Shown: positions 1-8,519 of the stretch, one piece after another
Numbering within the stretch: the stretch's first letter is position 1
Layout of the letters: each line of letters opens with the position of its first letter
Assembly (NCBI GenBank): GCA_050260255.1
Contig: JBLNBW010000260.1
Coordinates: 1 to 30,205 of the forward strand
Origin: JAQGMV01 sp050260255
GTDB lineage: Bacteria > Pseudomonadota > Gammaproteobacteria > Burkholderiales > SG8-41
Length of the DNA: 30,205 nt
Direction of reading: 5' to 3'
Notes under the pieces: model-generated
Database searches by the model: none
Told to the model about the DNA's origin: nothing
What the model saw: only the letters and a program-made list of their open reading frames with translations
Program-made: the position numbers and the translations under genes

Positions 1-246
1 GCCGATCTTACGGATCGGGCACGCCTTGCCTCCATCGCGGGAGAGGCCGGCCTCGACGCGACCGCAGTCGCGACTTATCTTGCGAGCGACGAAGACCGCA
101 CGGAAGTGCTCGACGCCGACCGGAACGCGCGGAATTCCGGCATGGTCGACGGCGTCCCGTTTTTCGTCTTCAACCGCAAGATCGGCGTTCCGGGCGCGCA
201 GGACGCGATGGTCCTGCTCGACGCGCTGGAGCAGTCGTTCGCCTGA
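1..246 (+). CDS. DsbA-family oxidoreductase (FrnE type), C-terminal fragment
   Basis: The reading frame is open from base 1 and ends at TGA 244-246, so only the last 81 residues are in the window. The fragment is the C-terminal part of the thioredoxin fold: a helical stretch, then the motif GVPFFVFN, which carries the cis-proline loop next to the active site in DsbA/FrnE proteins, then GVPGAQ and a closing helix. The CxxC catalytic motif would lie upstream and is not visible. FrnE-like proteins are usually cytoplasmic dithiol-disulfide oxidoreductases or isomerases; the substrate cannot be told. A kinase gene starts 8 bp downstream, so the two may be cotranscribed. Confidence 0.8.
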   Translation, partial: ADLTDRARLASIAGEAGLDATAVATYLASDEDRTEVLDADRNARNSGMVDGVPFFVFNRKIGVPGAQDAMVLLDALEQSFA

Positions 247-254
247 GGGTGGCC

Positions 255-1670
255 ATGCAAGCGCCCGTGATGACCGACACGATGGTGTACCGAAACGCGC
301 TGCCGGTCGGGACGGAGCTCATGGAGTACCGTCTGGAAGCGGTGCTCGGCGCGGGCGGCTTCGGCATTACGTACCTCGGGTGGGACGCGCATCTGCACAA
401 GCAGGTCGCGCTGAAGGAGTTTCTGCCGTGCGACATCGCGCTGCGTGCGCTCGATGGCAGCATCGTGCCCGTCGGGACGCAACGTAACGAGGATTACCGC
501 TGGGGCCTCGAACGCTTTCTGCAGGAGGCGCGCACGCTGGCTCGCTTCAGTCATCCGCACATCGTGCGCGTGTATCGCTATTTCGAAGCGAACAACACCG
601 CGTACATGGTGATGGATTACGAGCACGGCGAATCGTTGAACCGGCTGCTCAAGCGCGAGCCATACCCTGCGGAAGAGCGGCTGCGCGGGATCCTGCTGCC
701 GTTACTCGACGGCTTGCGCGCCGTGCACGAAGCGGGCTTCCTGCACCGCGATATCAAGCCGAGCAACATCTTTTTGAGAGAGCAGGGCGGTCCCGTGCTC
801 ATCGACTTCGGGGCGGCCCGCCACACGATAGGCGGCAGCGGAAACTACACGGCGGTCGTAACACCCGGCTACGCGCCCATAGAGCAGTACTCGACCGACG
901 CCGCGCAAGGCGCATGGTCCGATATTTACGCGGTGGCGGGCGTGTTCTACCGCGCCGTAACGAACGAGAATCCGCCGGACGCGGTCGGACGCATGCGCCG
1001 TGATACCGTGGGAGCGCAGCTGTACAAGGCCCGCGAACGGTACAGTGCTGCGCTGCTCAGTGCTATCGGATGGGGATTGGAGACCGAGGAATCGCGTCGT
1101 CCGCAAACCGTCGCGGAATGGCAGGAGGGTCTGCTCGGCAACAAACGCATGCCGTACGAGCTGCGGGAGCCGGTCGCCCCATCGACCGGCGATGAGCCGC
1201 CGACGCGGCTTCTTACCCATATCCCGCGCGTGACGCAGTGGCGCCTGCCGGCGGGGGCTCGCTGGGCACTACCAGTAGTCGCTGCAGTGGGCGTTCTCGT
1301 CTGGCGTGCTTACGATGAGCGCCTGCCGGAAATGCCGACGATGCAGGCCGCTCCCACTGCGGCGGTGTCGGGATCCGCAGTCTCTACCACAGAGTCTCCG
1401 GCACTGGAACCGACCCTGACCAAGCCGGAGCCTAAAGCCGCGCCATCGGTGCAGCGTTCGACGCAGCAGCGTAAATCGGCGGCCATGGGGGAGAAACCAC
1501 GGCCCAAAGATCGCGTCGCGAAGGCTGCAGACGAGCCGGTAGAGCAGGCGAATCCGGAGGAGGTCCGCGCGCCGGTGCGCGATGCGATTGCTCTGCCGCC
1601 GTTGCGCGACGTCTCGCGCGAGAGGCCGAGCCGCGATCGAACGGCGAGACCGGGCACCGAGCCGTACTAG
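255..1670 (+). CDS. Membrane-anchored bacterial Ser/Thr protein kinase (PknB-like)
   Basis: This 471-residue protein is a Hanks-type Ser/Thr kinase. Numbered from the ATG at 255, it has the glycine loop GAGGFG (32-37), the ATP lysine in ALKEF (K54), the catalytic loop HRDIKPSN (164-171, Asp166) and the metal-binding DFG (184-186). The GYAPIEQY motif after the activation segment is typical of bacterial kinases. After the kinase domain comes a linker, one transmembrane segment at about 335-352, and a Pro/Ala/Lys-rich tail of about 115 residues that is probably periplasmic and has no recognised sensor domain. ATG 255 is preferred because GAGGG lies just upstream; a GTG at 249 would add two residues. 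The stop codon lies inside a dispersed repeat. Substrates are unknown; no phosphatase or FHA gene is adjacent. Confidence 0.9.
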   Translation: MQAPVMTDTMVYRNALPVGTELMEYRLEAVLGAGGFGITYLGWDAHLHKQVALKEFLPCDIALRALDGSIVPVGTQRNEDYRWGLERFLQEARTLARFSHPHIVRVYRYFEANNTAYMVMDYEHGESLNRLLKREPYPAEERLRGILLPLLDGLRAVHEAGFLHRDIKPSNIFLREQGGPVLIDFGAARHTIGGSGNYTAVVTPGYAPIEQYSTDAAQGAWSDIYAVAGVFYRAVTNENPPDAVGRMRRDTVGAQLYKARERYSAALLSAIGWGLETEESRRPQTVAEWQEGLLGNKRMPYELREPVAPSTGDEPPTRLLTHIPRVTQWRLPAGARWALPVVAAVGVLVWRAYDERLPEMPTMQAAPTAAVSGSAVSTTESPALEPTLTKPEPKAAPSVQRSTQQRKSAAMGEKPRPKDRVAKAADEPVEQANPEEVRAPVRDAIALPPLRDVSRERPSRDRTARPGTEPY

Positions 1671-1791
1671 AAACTCACCTCAAAAATACTAACCATAGAG
1701 GGGATGTACACGATTTTCAGCATTAAGGCGAAGAGCTCAACATTCTCATCTTGTTAATCCTGTCGATTCTTGTTCTCGAGTCCGGTGCTAG
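1666..1791. repeat. Dispersed AATCCTGT-type repeat, copy 1
   Basis: This 126-bp stretch aligns, with small indels, to 11424-11549. Shared blocks include ACTA...CTCA.CTCAAAAAT.CT, ACCAT...GGG, AGGCG.A.AGCTC.AC.TTCT.ATCTTGT.AATCCTGT and GAG.CCG.T.CTAG. This copy has one AATCCTGT unit; the other copy has two. The left half (ACA.GATT...CA..ATTAA) is a decayed inverse of the right half, so the element could fold into a long hairpin. It begins in the stop codon of the kinase gene and runs through the 3' end of the convergent DUF1992 gene, which takes its last 12 codons and its TAA (1754-1756) from the repeat. Confidence 0.75.
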
Positions 1792-2167
1792 CGCTTGCGC
1801 GACCGCGCGCAAGCTTCTCGGCAATCTTCTCGAAATACGCGGCTTCGATGCGAAGGCTGCCGCGGCGCCGGCCCAGCGGCGTGCGCAGCAGCACGGCATT
1901 CATGCGCGCAAGCAATCGCAAACGCTCGTCAGGCGAATCTTCCCGCTGCAACGCGGCCTCGAGTGCGCGCATATCACGCAGCGCTTCCACCTCGGGCGGG
2001 ACGAAACCCGCGTTTTTCAGCACGCGATAGGCGACGCGGAGATCCTCCGGCACCAGACGGTCGTCGTCGAGCTCCAGCGGCGCGCCGGTCCCGGGCAGAT
2101 CATCAAACTCGCCGCGCGCCTGCGCGTCGCGTATGCGCTCCTCTACGAGGGATTCCAGCGATTTCAT
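1754..2167 (-). CDS. DUF1992 / DnaJ-homologue subfamily C member 28-like protein
   Basis: This 137-residue cytoplasmic protein starts at ATG 2167 with GGAG about 10 nt upstream; a longer upstream frame lacks family similarity. The opening (SLVEERIRDAQARGEFDDLPGTGAPL followed by acidic residues) is the hallmark of the DUF1992 domain, which is also found in eukaryotic DNAJC28 without needing a J domain. A conserved helical region follows (about residues 40-75, ending in FVPPEVE). The function of the family is not established. It is the last of three genes with LemA and the GIDE protein, 28 bp after the latter. The C-terminal tail is encoded by a dispersed repeat, so it is probably not functionally conserved. 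Confidence 0.85.
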   Translation of the reverse strand: MKSLESLVEERIRDAQARGEFDDLPGTGAPLELDDDRLVPEDLRVAYRVLKNAGFVPPEVEALRDMRALEAALQREDSPDERLRLLARMNAVLLRTPLGRRRGSLRIEAAYFEKIAEKLARGRASASTGLENKNRQD

Positions 2168-2195
2168 CCGCGAGCTCCAAAGTGCGTTGCGTGCC

Positions 2196-3083
2196 TCAGC
2201 GTATCGACAGCGCGGCGATGCCTGATATGACGAACACCGCCAGATGCAGCGTGCTCCACCGCGCAAAGCGCCGTCCGATACGCTCCGGCAACTCGCGTGC
2301 GAGCAGGAACAGCCGTCCATCGCGTGGCTTTGCCAGAACGTGCACGCCGTCCTCCATGCGGATGCCGCGGTGTTCGTCGCGGACGGTGCGCCGGGCAGCA
2401 AGGCGCGCGGCTTCCCACTCACGCATGTCGATCTCGCCGTTCCGATCGAGATCGTAGCGTGCGAGCAGCGTCGCGCGATCCCGCTTCCAGTCGGCGAGCA
2501 ATGCGTTGACATCGCGGCGCTCGTCGAGTTCGGCCAGCGCGCCGCCGACGGTGCGCAGTTCGCCGATCGCGTACAGCGGTGCGTCCGGCAGGATCAGCCA
2601 TTCGGTGTAGCGGTAGTCGCCCTCGATGCGTTTGTCCGCCGGCAGACCGACCACTTCCGCGCCTTCGGGCGATACGACGCATTCGCCGGAGCCATCGCGC
2701 AAGAGAAATTGAGCATTGCTCATGCCGCTTTCCTCGTGCTTCCAGTGATTGTCGGAGTCCTTCCGCTCTATGGTGTAGCGATACCAGCAGCACGGCAGTC
2801 CGGTCAGCGGGCTCATGACGGGCGTACCGGCGAGCATCGCGGTGCGTCCGTACAACTCGACGTACCCTTGTGCAGCTGAAGCGATACGGGAGGTCGGCAG
2901 ATCGTCGATCTGCCGATAACGGCGGTAACTCGCGATCCAGCCGGCGAAGCTCAGCGCAGCGAGCGCGGCAAGGCAGTAGCGCCAGCCAGTGGCCGTGCCG
3001 ATCTGAAAAGCGACGATAAGCAGGAAGAACTGCGCGCCGCTCGTCACCCATTCGCCGGCGGAATAGCGATAAGCGACGCTCAT
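2196..3083 (-). CDS. GIDE-domain membrane protein with an EF-hand
   Basis: This 295-residue protein has two N-terminal transmembrane segments (about 15-33 and 35-53), a GIDE-type domain (about 68-185; motifs AGTPVMSPLTGLPCCWYRY and later FLLRDGSGE), and a C-terminal transmembrane segment (about 277-294). GIDE is the membrane domain first named in the mitochondrial E3 ligase MUL1/MAPL; no RING finger is present here, so ubiquitin ligase activity is not implied. Residues 211-222 form a complete EF-hand loop: Asp211, Asp213, Asn215, Gly216, Glu217, Asp219, Glu222. This suggests calcium binding, on a side of the membrane not yet determined. It starts 10 bp after lemA, and GIDE and LemA genes commonly pair in proteobacteria. 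The biological role is unknown. Confidence 0.85.
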   Translation of the reverse strand: MSVAYRYSAGEWVTSGAQFFLLIVAFQIGTATGWRYCLAALAALSFAGWIASYRRYRQIDDLPTSRIASAAQGYVELYGRTAMLAGTPVMSPLTGLPCCWYRYTIERKDSDNHWKHEESGMSNAQFLLRDGSGECVVSPEGAEVVGLPADKRIEGDYRYTEWLILPDAPLYAIGELRTVGGALAELDERRDVNALLADWKRDRATLLARYDLDRNGEIDMREWEAARLAARRTVRDEHRGIRMEDGVHVLAKPRDGRLFLLARELPERIGRRFARWSTLHLAVFVISGIAALSIR

Positions 3084-3093
3084 CGCCAGGCCG

Positions 3094-3669
3094 TCAGGCG
3101 CTGAACGCGCGCTTCACGTCGACGTCGGCTTTTTCCGCTTCCGCGACATGGAAGAGCGGCGCGGGCCTGAACGCGAAGAGCGAAGCCACCACCACGTCGG
3201 GGAACTGCTCTATGCGCACGTTGTTGACGTTGGCCGATTCGTTGTAGAACTCGCGACGGTCGGCGATGGCGTTCTCCAGGCTCACGATGCGCGACTGCAG
3301 CTGCAGGAAAGTCTGGTCGGTTTTGAGCTCGGGGTAGGACTCGGCGACAGCGTAGAGCTCGCCCACCGTAGACCGCAACTTGCCCTCCGCCGCACCGAGA
3401 GCCGGCACATTCGCCGCTTCGCGTGCGGCGAATACCTGCGAGCGCGCCTCCATCACTTTCGCGAGCGTGTCCTGCTCGAATTTCATGTACTGCCGGCATG
3501 TTTCGATGAGCTTCGGCAATTCATCGTGGCGCTGCTTGAGCAGCACGTCGATGTTCGCCCACGCCTTGGAGACGTTGTGCTTCACCTGCACGAGATTGTT
3601 GTAGATCATCGCGAAATACACCGCGACCGCTGCCACGCTACCGAGCACTGCCATGGTAAGCGCGTCCAT
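3094..3669 (-). CDS. LemA family protein
   Basis: This 191-residue protein has one N-terminal transmembrane segment (about 5-24) followed by the LemA helical bundle. Diagnostic stretches are YNNLVQVKHNVSKAWANIDV (about 23-42), LLKQRHDELPKLIE (about 43-56) and, near the end, FYNESANVNNVRIEQFPDVV. Length and order match the family. LemA proteins are membrane-anchored, with a coiled-coil-like extracytoplasmic or cytoplasmic part; the biochemical function is unknown. A strong ribosome binding site (GGGAGGTGG) precedes the ATG. It is the first gene of the lemA-GIDE-DUF1992 cluster and is divergent from soeA. Confidence 0.93.
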   Translation of the reverse strand: MDALTMAVLGSVAAVAVYFAMIYNNLVQVKHNVSKAWANIDVLLKQRHDELPKLIETCRQYMKFEQDTLAKVMEARSQVFAAREAANVPALGAAEGKLRSTVGELYAVAESYPELKTDQTFLQLQSRIVSLENAIADRREFYNESANVNNVRIEQFPDVVVASLFAFRPAPLFHVAEAEKADVDVKRAFSA

Positions 3670-3712
3670 GCCACCTCCCGCGTTTTTCGTTGTGCGGCGA
3701 TTCTATACCACA

Positions 3713-3731
3713 CACGATGTTCCGTATCGTG
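3713..3731. promoter_or_regulatory. Interrupted palindrome between lemA and soeA
   Basis: A perfect 6-bp inverted repeat, CACGAT / ATCGTG, separated by 7 nt, lies in the 170-bp divergent region between lemA and soeA. Its size and place fit an operator for a dimeric regulator, but a chance match is possible. No regulator gene is nearby. No convincing -35/-10 pair was found for either gene. Confidence 0.25.
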
Positions 3732-3839
3732 GGGAGGTTTTCCCGGAGGCTTATACGCTCATAAATAACTTTTAGATCGCGCCGCGTCGAACCTCCGTAG
3801 AATCGCGGCCTTTCGAGCAGCACAACCGGTGACTGATTC

Positions 3840-6800
3840 ATGGCGGCAGTGATGCAAGGCGCACCTGCGGGCGCGCTGGAATTGAGGAAGACGGCAACCG
3901 AAGAAGCAATCGAAGACGTGAACGAGGCGCTGCGCCAGGGTGCGAAGACCGGCGCGAGAGGGGCGCCGGACGAACGGACCCGACGTGCGGCGAAACGGGG
4001 ACCGCGCGAGGAAATCAAGCACACCACCTGCTACATGTGCGCATGCCGCTGCGGCATACGCGTGCATCTGCGCGACGGCGAAGTTCGCTACATCGAAGGC
4101 AATCCCGACCATCCGCTCAACCAGGGGGTGATCTGCGCCAAGGGCGCGTCGGGCATCATGAAGCAGTACTCGCCGGCGCGCCTCACGCAGCCGTTGCGGC
4201 GCAAGCAGAGCGCGGAACGGGGCGCGGCGGAGTTCGAGGCGATCAGCTGGGACGAAGCGTTTCGCGTGATGGAGGAGCGGCTCACGCGCATTCGCGCGAC
4301 CGATCCGAAAAAATTCGCCCTCTTCACCGGTCGCGATCAGATGCAGGCGCTGACGGGTCTCTTCGCGCGTCAGTTCGGCACGCCGAACTACGCCGCCCAT
4401 GGCGGATTCTGCTCGGTCAACATGGCCGCCGGCATGATCTATACGATAGGGGGCTCGTTCTGGGAGTTCGGCGGACCCGACCTCGAGCGGGCGAAGCTCT
4501 TCGTGATGCTGGGCACGGCGGAAGATCATCACTCGAATCCGCTCAAGATCGCCATTTCCAAGTTCAAGCGCAGCGGCGGCAAGTTCATCTCGGTGAATCC
4601 GGTCCGCACCGGCTACTCGGCGATCGCGGACGAATGGATACCGATACGGCCGGGAACGGACGGCGCGCTGCTCATGGCGCTGTGCCACGAGCTCTTGCGC
4701 ACCGATCTCTACGACCGCGACTTCGTCGCGCAGTACACCAATGCAGGTTATCTGGTGAACGACGATCCTGCGAGCCCCGAGCACGGGATGGTGGTGTGCA
4801 ATGGCGTCGCGCCCGATTGCAATCCGCACCGGCGGCACAGCCAGCTGTGGTGGGATCCGCACATCAATGCCGCGGTGAACAACCATGCGCCGGGTTGTCA
4901 GCCTGCGCTGGCGGGGCAGTACGTGCTGCCGGACGGCACGCCGGTGCGTCCTGCATTCGACCTGCTGCGCGAGCGCTTCGAGCCCTGCACGCCGGAGTGG
5001 GCCGCCGGCATCACCGGCATACCGGCCGACACCATACGCCGTCTTGCGCGTGAGATGGGCGAGGTGGCGCGCGATCAAAAAATCGAGCTGCCGATACGCT
5101 GGACCGACAGCTGGGGCCGGCATCACGACAAGGTGACCGGCAATCCCGTCGCTTTCCATGCAATGCGGGGTCTCGCCGCGCATTCGAACGGCTTTCACGC
5201 CATACGGACGCTTTCCATCCTGATGTCGCTGCTCGGCACGATCGATCGCCCGGGGGGTTTCCGCCACAAGGCGCCTTATCCACGCGGCACGCCGCCCGTC
5301 TATGCGCGCAATCCGACCGGTCCCGAGGCCGTGAAGCCGAACACGCCGCTCTCCGGCGCGCCGCTGGGCTTTCCCGCGGGTCCGGAAGAACTGTTCGTCG
5401 ACGCCGAAGGCCGGCCGATGCGCATCGACAAGGCGTTCTCGTGGGAGCATCCGTTGTCGGTGCACGGCATGATGCACAACGTGATCGCAAACGCCGTGCG
5501 CGGCGATCCTTATCCCATCGACACGCTGCTCATCTTCATGGCGAACATGGCGTGGAACTCCGCCATGAATACCATGGAAACGCGGCGTATGCTGAACGAG
5601 CGCGACGCGAACGGCGAGTACAAGATCCCGTTCCTCATCGTCTGCGACGCGTTCGAGTCGGAAATGACCGCGTATGCGGACCTCGTGCTTCCCGATACGA
5701 CCTATCTCGAACGCCACGACGTCATGTCGCTGCTGGACCGTCCGATTTCCGAATTCGACGGGCCGTGCGATTCCGTGCGCGTGCCGGTCGTGCCACCCAA
5801 GGGGGAGTGCAAGCCGTTCCAGGACGTGCTGATCGAGCTTGGCAGCCGGCTCAAGTTCCCTGCATTTACCCATGCGGATGGTACGCGGAAGTTCCGCAAT
5901 TACGCGGACTTCATCGTCAATTTTCAGACCGAGCCGAATTCGGGGCAGGGTTTCCTCATCGGGTTCCGGGGCGCGAACGGCGACAAGGCCATGGTCGGTG
6001 AGCCGAATCCGAAGCAGTGGGAGATGTACGCGCGCAACAACTGCGTGTATCACCATCACATGCCGCCCGAGCATCAGTACATGCGCAACTGGAACAAGGG
6101 CTACAACGACTGGGCGGTCAAGGCCAAGCTGCGGCGGTTCGGCGATCCGGTGGTGATCCAGCTGTATGCGGAAGTACTGCAGCGCTTCCGGCTCGCGGCG
6201 CGCGGGCATGGCAAGCGTCAGCCGCCGGCGCATCTCAAGGAGCGCATAGAGCGCTATTTCGATCCGCTGCCGTTCTATTACGAGCCGCTCGAAGTTGCAG
6301 TCTCCGACACGCAGCGCTATCCGCTCGCCGCCATCACCCAGCGTCCGATGGCGATGTATCACTCCTGGGACTCGCAAAACGCCTGGCTGCGGCAGATCCA
6401 CACGCACAATTACCTGTACGTCAACGCTACGACGGCGCGGCAGGCCGGGATCGACGACGGGCAGTGGATGTGGGTGGAGTCCATGCACGGCAAGGTGCGG
6501 TGCCTGTGCCGTTACAGCGAAGCGGTCGAGCCGGGCACCGTGTGGACGTGGAACGCGATCGGCAAGGCGCGAGGCGCGTGGCACCTGTCGCACGATGCCA
6601 ACGAATCGCAGCGCGGGTTCCTGCTGAACCACCTCATCGCAGACGAGCTGCCCGACGACAGAGGCGGCCGCATGTCCAACTCCGATCCGGTCACCGGGCA
6701 GGCAGGGTGGTACGACGTGCGCGTGCGCATCTATCCCGCGGCCGCGGACGAGCCGAAGGAGAGCTATCCGCAGTTCGAAGCGATGAAGCGGTTGCCCGGA

Positions 6801-6860
6801 ACGAGCCGCCTGCGCAGGCTGTGGCAAGCGTTCGTTGCCGGCACGGGAGAACATCGATGA
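3840..6860 (+). CDS. soeA: Molybdopterin oxidoreductase, probable sulfite dehydrogenase catalytic subunit SoeA
   Basis: This 1006-residue protein of the DMSO-reductase superfamily would oxidise sulfite to sulfate at a molybdenum bis-MGD site. An N-terminal [4Fe-4S] motif uses Cys64, Cys67, Cys71 and Cys99 (C-x2-C-x3-C-x27-C). The likely molybdenum ligand is Cys191 in GGFCSVN. Molybdopterin-binding domains fill the rest, with a C-terminal MGD-binding domain from about residue 810. There is no Tat signal: the first 55 residues are charged and lack a hydrophobic core, so the protein should stay cytoplasmic, as SoeA does. The next genes encode a four-cluster ferredoxin and a DmsC-type anchor, matching the SoeABC order. 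A related cytoplasmic-facing enzyme for another substrate cannot be excluded. The stop overlaps the soeB start by 4 bp. Confidence 0.8.
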   Translation: MAAVMQGAPAGALELRKTATEEAIEDVNEALRQGAKTGARGAPDERTRRAAKRGPREEIKHTTCYMCACRCGIRVHLRDGEVRYIEGNPDHPLNQGVICAKGASGIMKQYSPARLTQPLRRKQSAERGAAEFEAISWDEAFRVMEERLTRIRATDPKKFALFTGRDQMQALTGLFARQFGTPNYAAHGGFCSVNMAAGMIYTIGGSFWEFGGPDLERAKLFVMLGTAEDHHSNPLKIAISKFKRSGGKFISVNPVRTGYSAIADEWIPIRPGTDGALLMALCHELLRTDLYDRDFVAQYTNAGYLVNDDPASPEHGMVVCNGVAPDCNPHRRHSQLWWDPHINAAVNNHAPGCQPALAGQYVLPDGTPVRPAFDLLRERFEPCTPEWAAGITGIPADTIRRLAREMGEVARDQKIELPIRWTDSWGRHHDKVTGNPVAFHAMRGLAAHSNGFHAIRTLSILMSLLGTIDRPGGFRHKAPYPRGTPPVYARNPTGPEAVKPNTPLSGAPLGFPAGPEELFVDAEGRPMRIDKAFSWEHPLSVHGMMHNVIANAVRGDPYPIDTLLIFMANMAWNSAMNTMETRRMLNERDANGEYKIPFLIVCDAFESEMTAYADLVLPDTTYLERHDVMSLLDRPISEFDGPCDSVRVPVVPPKGECKPFQDVLIELGSRLKFPAFTHADGTRKFRNYADFIVNFQTEPNSGQGFLIGFRGANGDKAMVGEPNPKQWEMYARNNCVYHHHMPPEHQYMRNWNKGYNDWAVKAKLRRFGDPVVIQLYAEVLQRFRLAARGHGKRQPPAHLKERIERYFDPLPFYYEPLEVAVSDTQRYPLAAITQRPMAMYHSWDSQNAWLRQIHTHNYLYVNATTARQAGIDDGQWMWVESMHGKVRCLCRYSEAVEPGTVWTWNAIGKARGAWHLSHDANESQRGFLLNHLIADELPDDRGGRMSNSDPVTGQAGWYDVRVRIYPAAADEPKESYPQFEAMKRLPGTSRLRRLWQAFVAGTGEHR

Positions 6861-7558
6861 CCCAACTCGCGCTCGTCATAGATCTGAACGTGTGCGTGGG
6901 TTGCCATGCGTGCGTCACGAGCTGCAAGGAATGGAACACCTCCGGCGTAGCGGGACCGCTGTCGGACGAGAATCCGTACGGCGCCGACCCGAGCGGCACC
7001 TTCTTCAATCGCGTGCAGACGTTCGAGGTCGGCGAGTTTCCCGACACCCAGACGGTGCATTTTCCGAAGTCGTGCCTCCATTGCGAGGATCCGCCCTGCG
7101 TGCCCGTGTGCCCGACCGGCGCGAGCTATAAACGCGAGATCGACGGGCTGGTGCTCGTCGATTACGACAAGTGCATAGGGTGCAAGTACTGCTCGTGGGC
7201 CTGTCCCTACGGCGTGCGCGAGCTCGACGAGAACCAGAAGGTCATGAAGAAGTGCACGCTGTGCGTCGATCGCATCAACGACACGACTCTTCCCGAGACG
7301 CAGCGCAAGCCTGCATGCGTGCTCGCTTGCCCGACCAATGCGCGCCTGTACGGCGATATACACGACCCCGAATCGATCGTCTCGAAAGCAATCCGGGAGA
7401 ACGGCGGCTATCAGCTCATGCCGGAATGGGGTACGAGGCCCGCGAATCATTACTTGCCGCGGCGCACCGCGTCCGGCGTAGACAACGAGCTCGGCCAGAC
7501 CGTCGAGCAGCAAAGGCCGGCGGAGCCTAAGGCCACCGCCGCGCCGCAGAGGCCGTGA
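6857..7558 (+). CDS. soeB: Four-cluster 4Fe-4S ferredoxin subunit, probable SoeB
   Basis: This 233-residue electron-transfer subunit should carry electrons from the SoeA molybdenum site to the membrane anchor. Sixteen cysteines fall into four groups typical of DmsB/PsrB/SoeB proteins: 13/16/19/23, 73/76/81/85, 106/109/112/116 and 133/136/154/158. The C-terminal 60 residues are Pro/Ala/Gln-rich and probably disordered. There is no signal peptide, consistent with assembly on the cytoplasmic face. The ATG overlaps the soeA stop (ATGA), so translation is probably coupled. Confidence 0.87.
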   Translation: MTQLALVIDLNVCVGCHACVTSCKEWNTSGVAGPLSDENPYGADPSGTFFNRVQTFEVGEFPDTQTVHFPKSCLHCEDPPCVPVCPTGASYKREIDGLVLVDYDKCIGCKYCSWACPYGVRELDENQKVMKKCTLCVDRINDTTLPETQRKPACVLACPTNARLYGDIHDPESIVSKAIRENGGYQLMPEWGTRPANHYLPRRTASGVDNELGQTVEQQRPAEPKATAAPQRP

Positions 7559-7559
7559 C

Positions 7560-8495
7560 ATGAATCCGCCGTTTTCCGTCGTATTCCTGACCACGCTGAT
7601 CGGCGTGGGGCAGGGTTTGTTCCTCGCGCTTTTTGCGGTCGAGCTCGGCGTCGCGGGCGGCGCCATCCCGCCGGAGCCTTCGTTTTTCGTCGAGGGGGAC
7701 ATCCTCTCGCTGGCATTTTTGCTCGGCGGGCTCATCGCGTCGTTCTTCCATCTCGGGCATCCGGAACGTGCGTGGCGCGCGGTCGCGATGTGGCGCACGT
7801 CGTGGCTCTCTCGGGAAGTGATCGCGCTACCGGTGTTCATGGCATCGGTGGCGCTGCACGCCTGGGGCCATTACAGCGGGAGCAGCTACACGGTCGCATT
7901 CGGTGCCGCGGGCGCGGCGATGAGTCTCGCGCTGTTCTACATCACCGCGATGAACTACGTGTGCATCAGGTTCCTGGAGGAATGGGCGACGCCGCTTACG
8001 ATCGTGAACTACACGCTGCTCGGCTGCGCTTCCGGCTTCACGTTCGCGACCGCGTTCGCGGCCGCGCGCGCGCCGGATTACGCCGGGACGCTCTCGGTAT
8101 GGGCGATCGTGCTGACCGTCGCGGCAGCGATCGCGCGCGTCGCAACACTGTTACGCAACGCGCGCATACGGGGGAAGTCGACGCTGCAGAGCGCGATAGG
8201 CGTGCATCACCCGCGCGTGGCCCAGAAGGCCCAGGGGTTCATGGGCAGCTCCTTCAACACGCGCGAGTTCTTCCACGGCAAGAGCCGCCCGGTGGTGCAG
8301 GGCGTGAAGTGGGCGTTCCTCCTGCTGGCTTTCCCAGCGCCGGTGCTGGCGCTCGCGGCAAGTGATGCGGGCGCGATGGTGCAGGCCGCGGCGTGTGCGT
8401 TCGTGCTGCAGTCCATCGGATTGCTCGCGGAGCGGTGGTTCTTCTTCGCGCAGGCCAATCACCCGCAAAATCTGTACTACCAGGCCGCGTCGTAG
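7560..8495 (+). CDS. soeC: DmsC-type membrane anchor, probable SoeC
   Basis: This 311-residue integral membrane protein of the DmsC family has about eight hydrophobic segments, from residue 8 to near the C-terminus. The pattern SFFHLGHPERAWRA (about 60-73), just after the second helix, and the arginine-rich cytoplasmic loop around 195-235 (HHPRVAQKAQGFMG) are typical of DmsC. It would hold SoeA and SoeB at the inner face and pass electrons to the quinone pool. It starts one base after the soeB stop and closes the soeABC operon; no molybdenum-cofactor chaperone gene follows. Confidence 0.87.
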   Translation: MNPPFSVVFLTTLIGVGQGLFLALFAVELGVAGGAIPPEPSFFVEGDILSLAFLLGGLIASFFHLGHPERAWRAVAMWRTSWLSREVIALPVFMASVALHAWGHYSGSSYTVAFGAAGAAMSLALFYITAMNYVCIRFLEEWATPLTIVNYTLLGCASGFTFATAFAAARAPDYAGTLSVWAIVLTVAAAIARVATLLRNARIRGKSTLQSAIGVHHPRVAQKAQGFMGSSFNTREFFHGKSRPVVQGVKWAFLLLAFPAPVLALAASDAGAMVQAAACAFVLQSIGLLAERWFFFAQANHPQNLYYQAAS

Positions 8496-8519
8496 GCTTG
8501 TTCCACGCTCGATGCAAGC

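Noticed and set aside
2196..3083. Calling the GIDE protein an E3 ubiquitin ligase
   Set aside because: Only the membrane GIDE domain is shared; no RING finger cysteines are present and bacteria lack the matching ubiquitin system.
3759..6854. A 1031-codon open frame on the minus strand opposite soeA
   Set aside because: It mirrors the codon pattern of the plus-strand gene in GC-rich DNA, is His/Arg/Val-rich without any domain, and soeA has clear catalytic motifs throughout.
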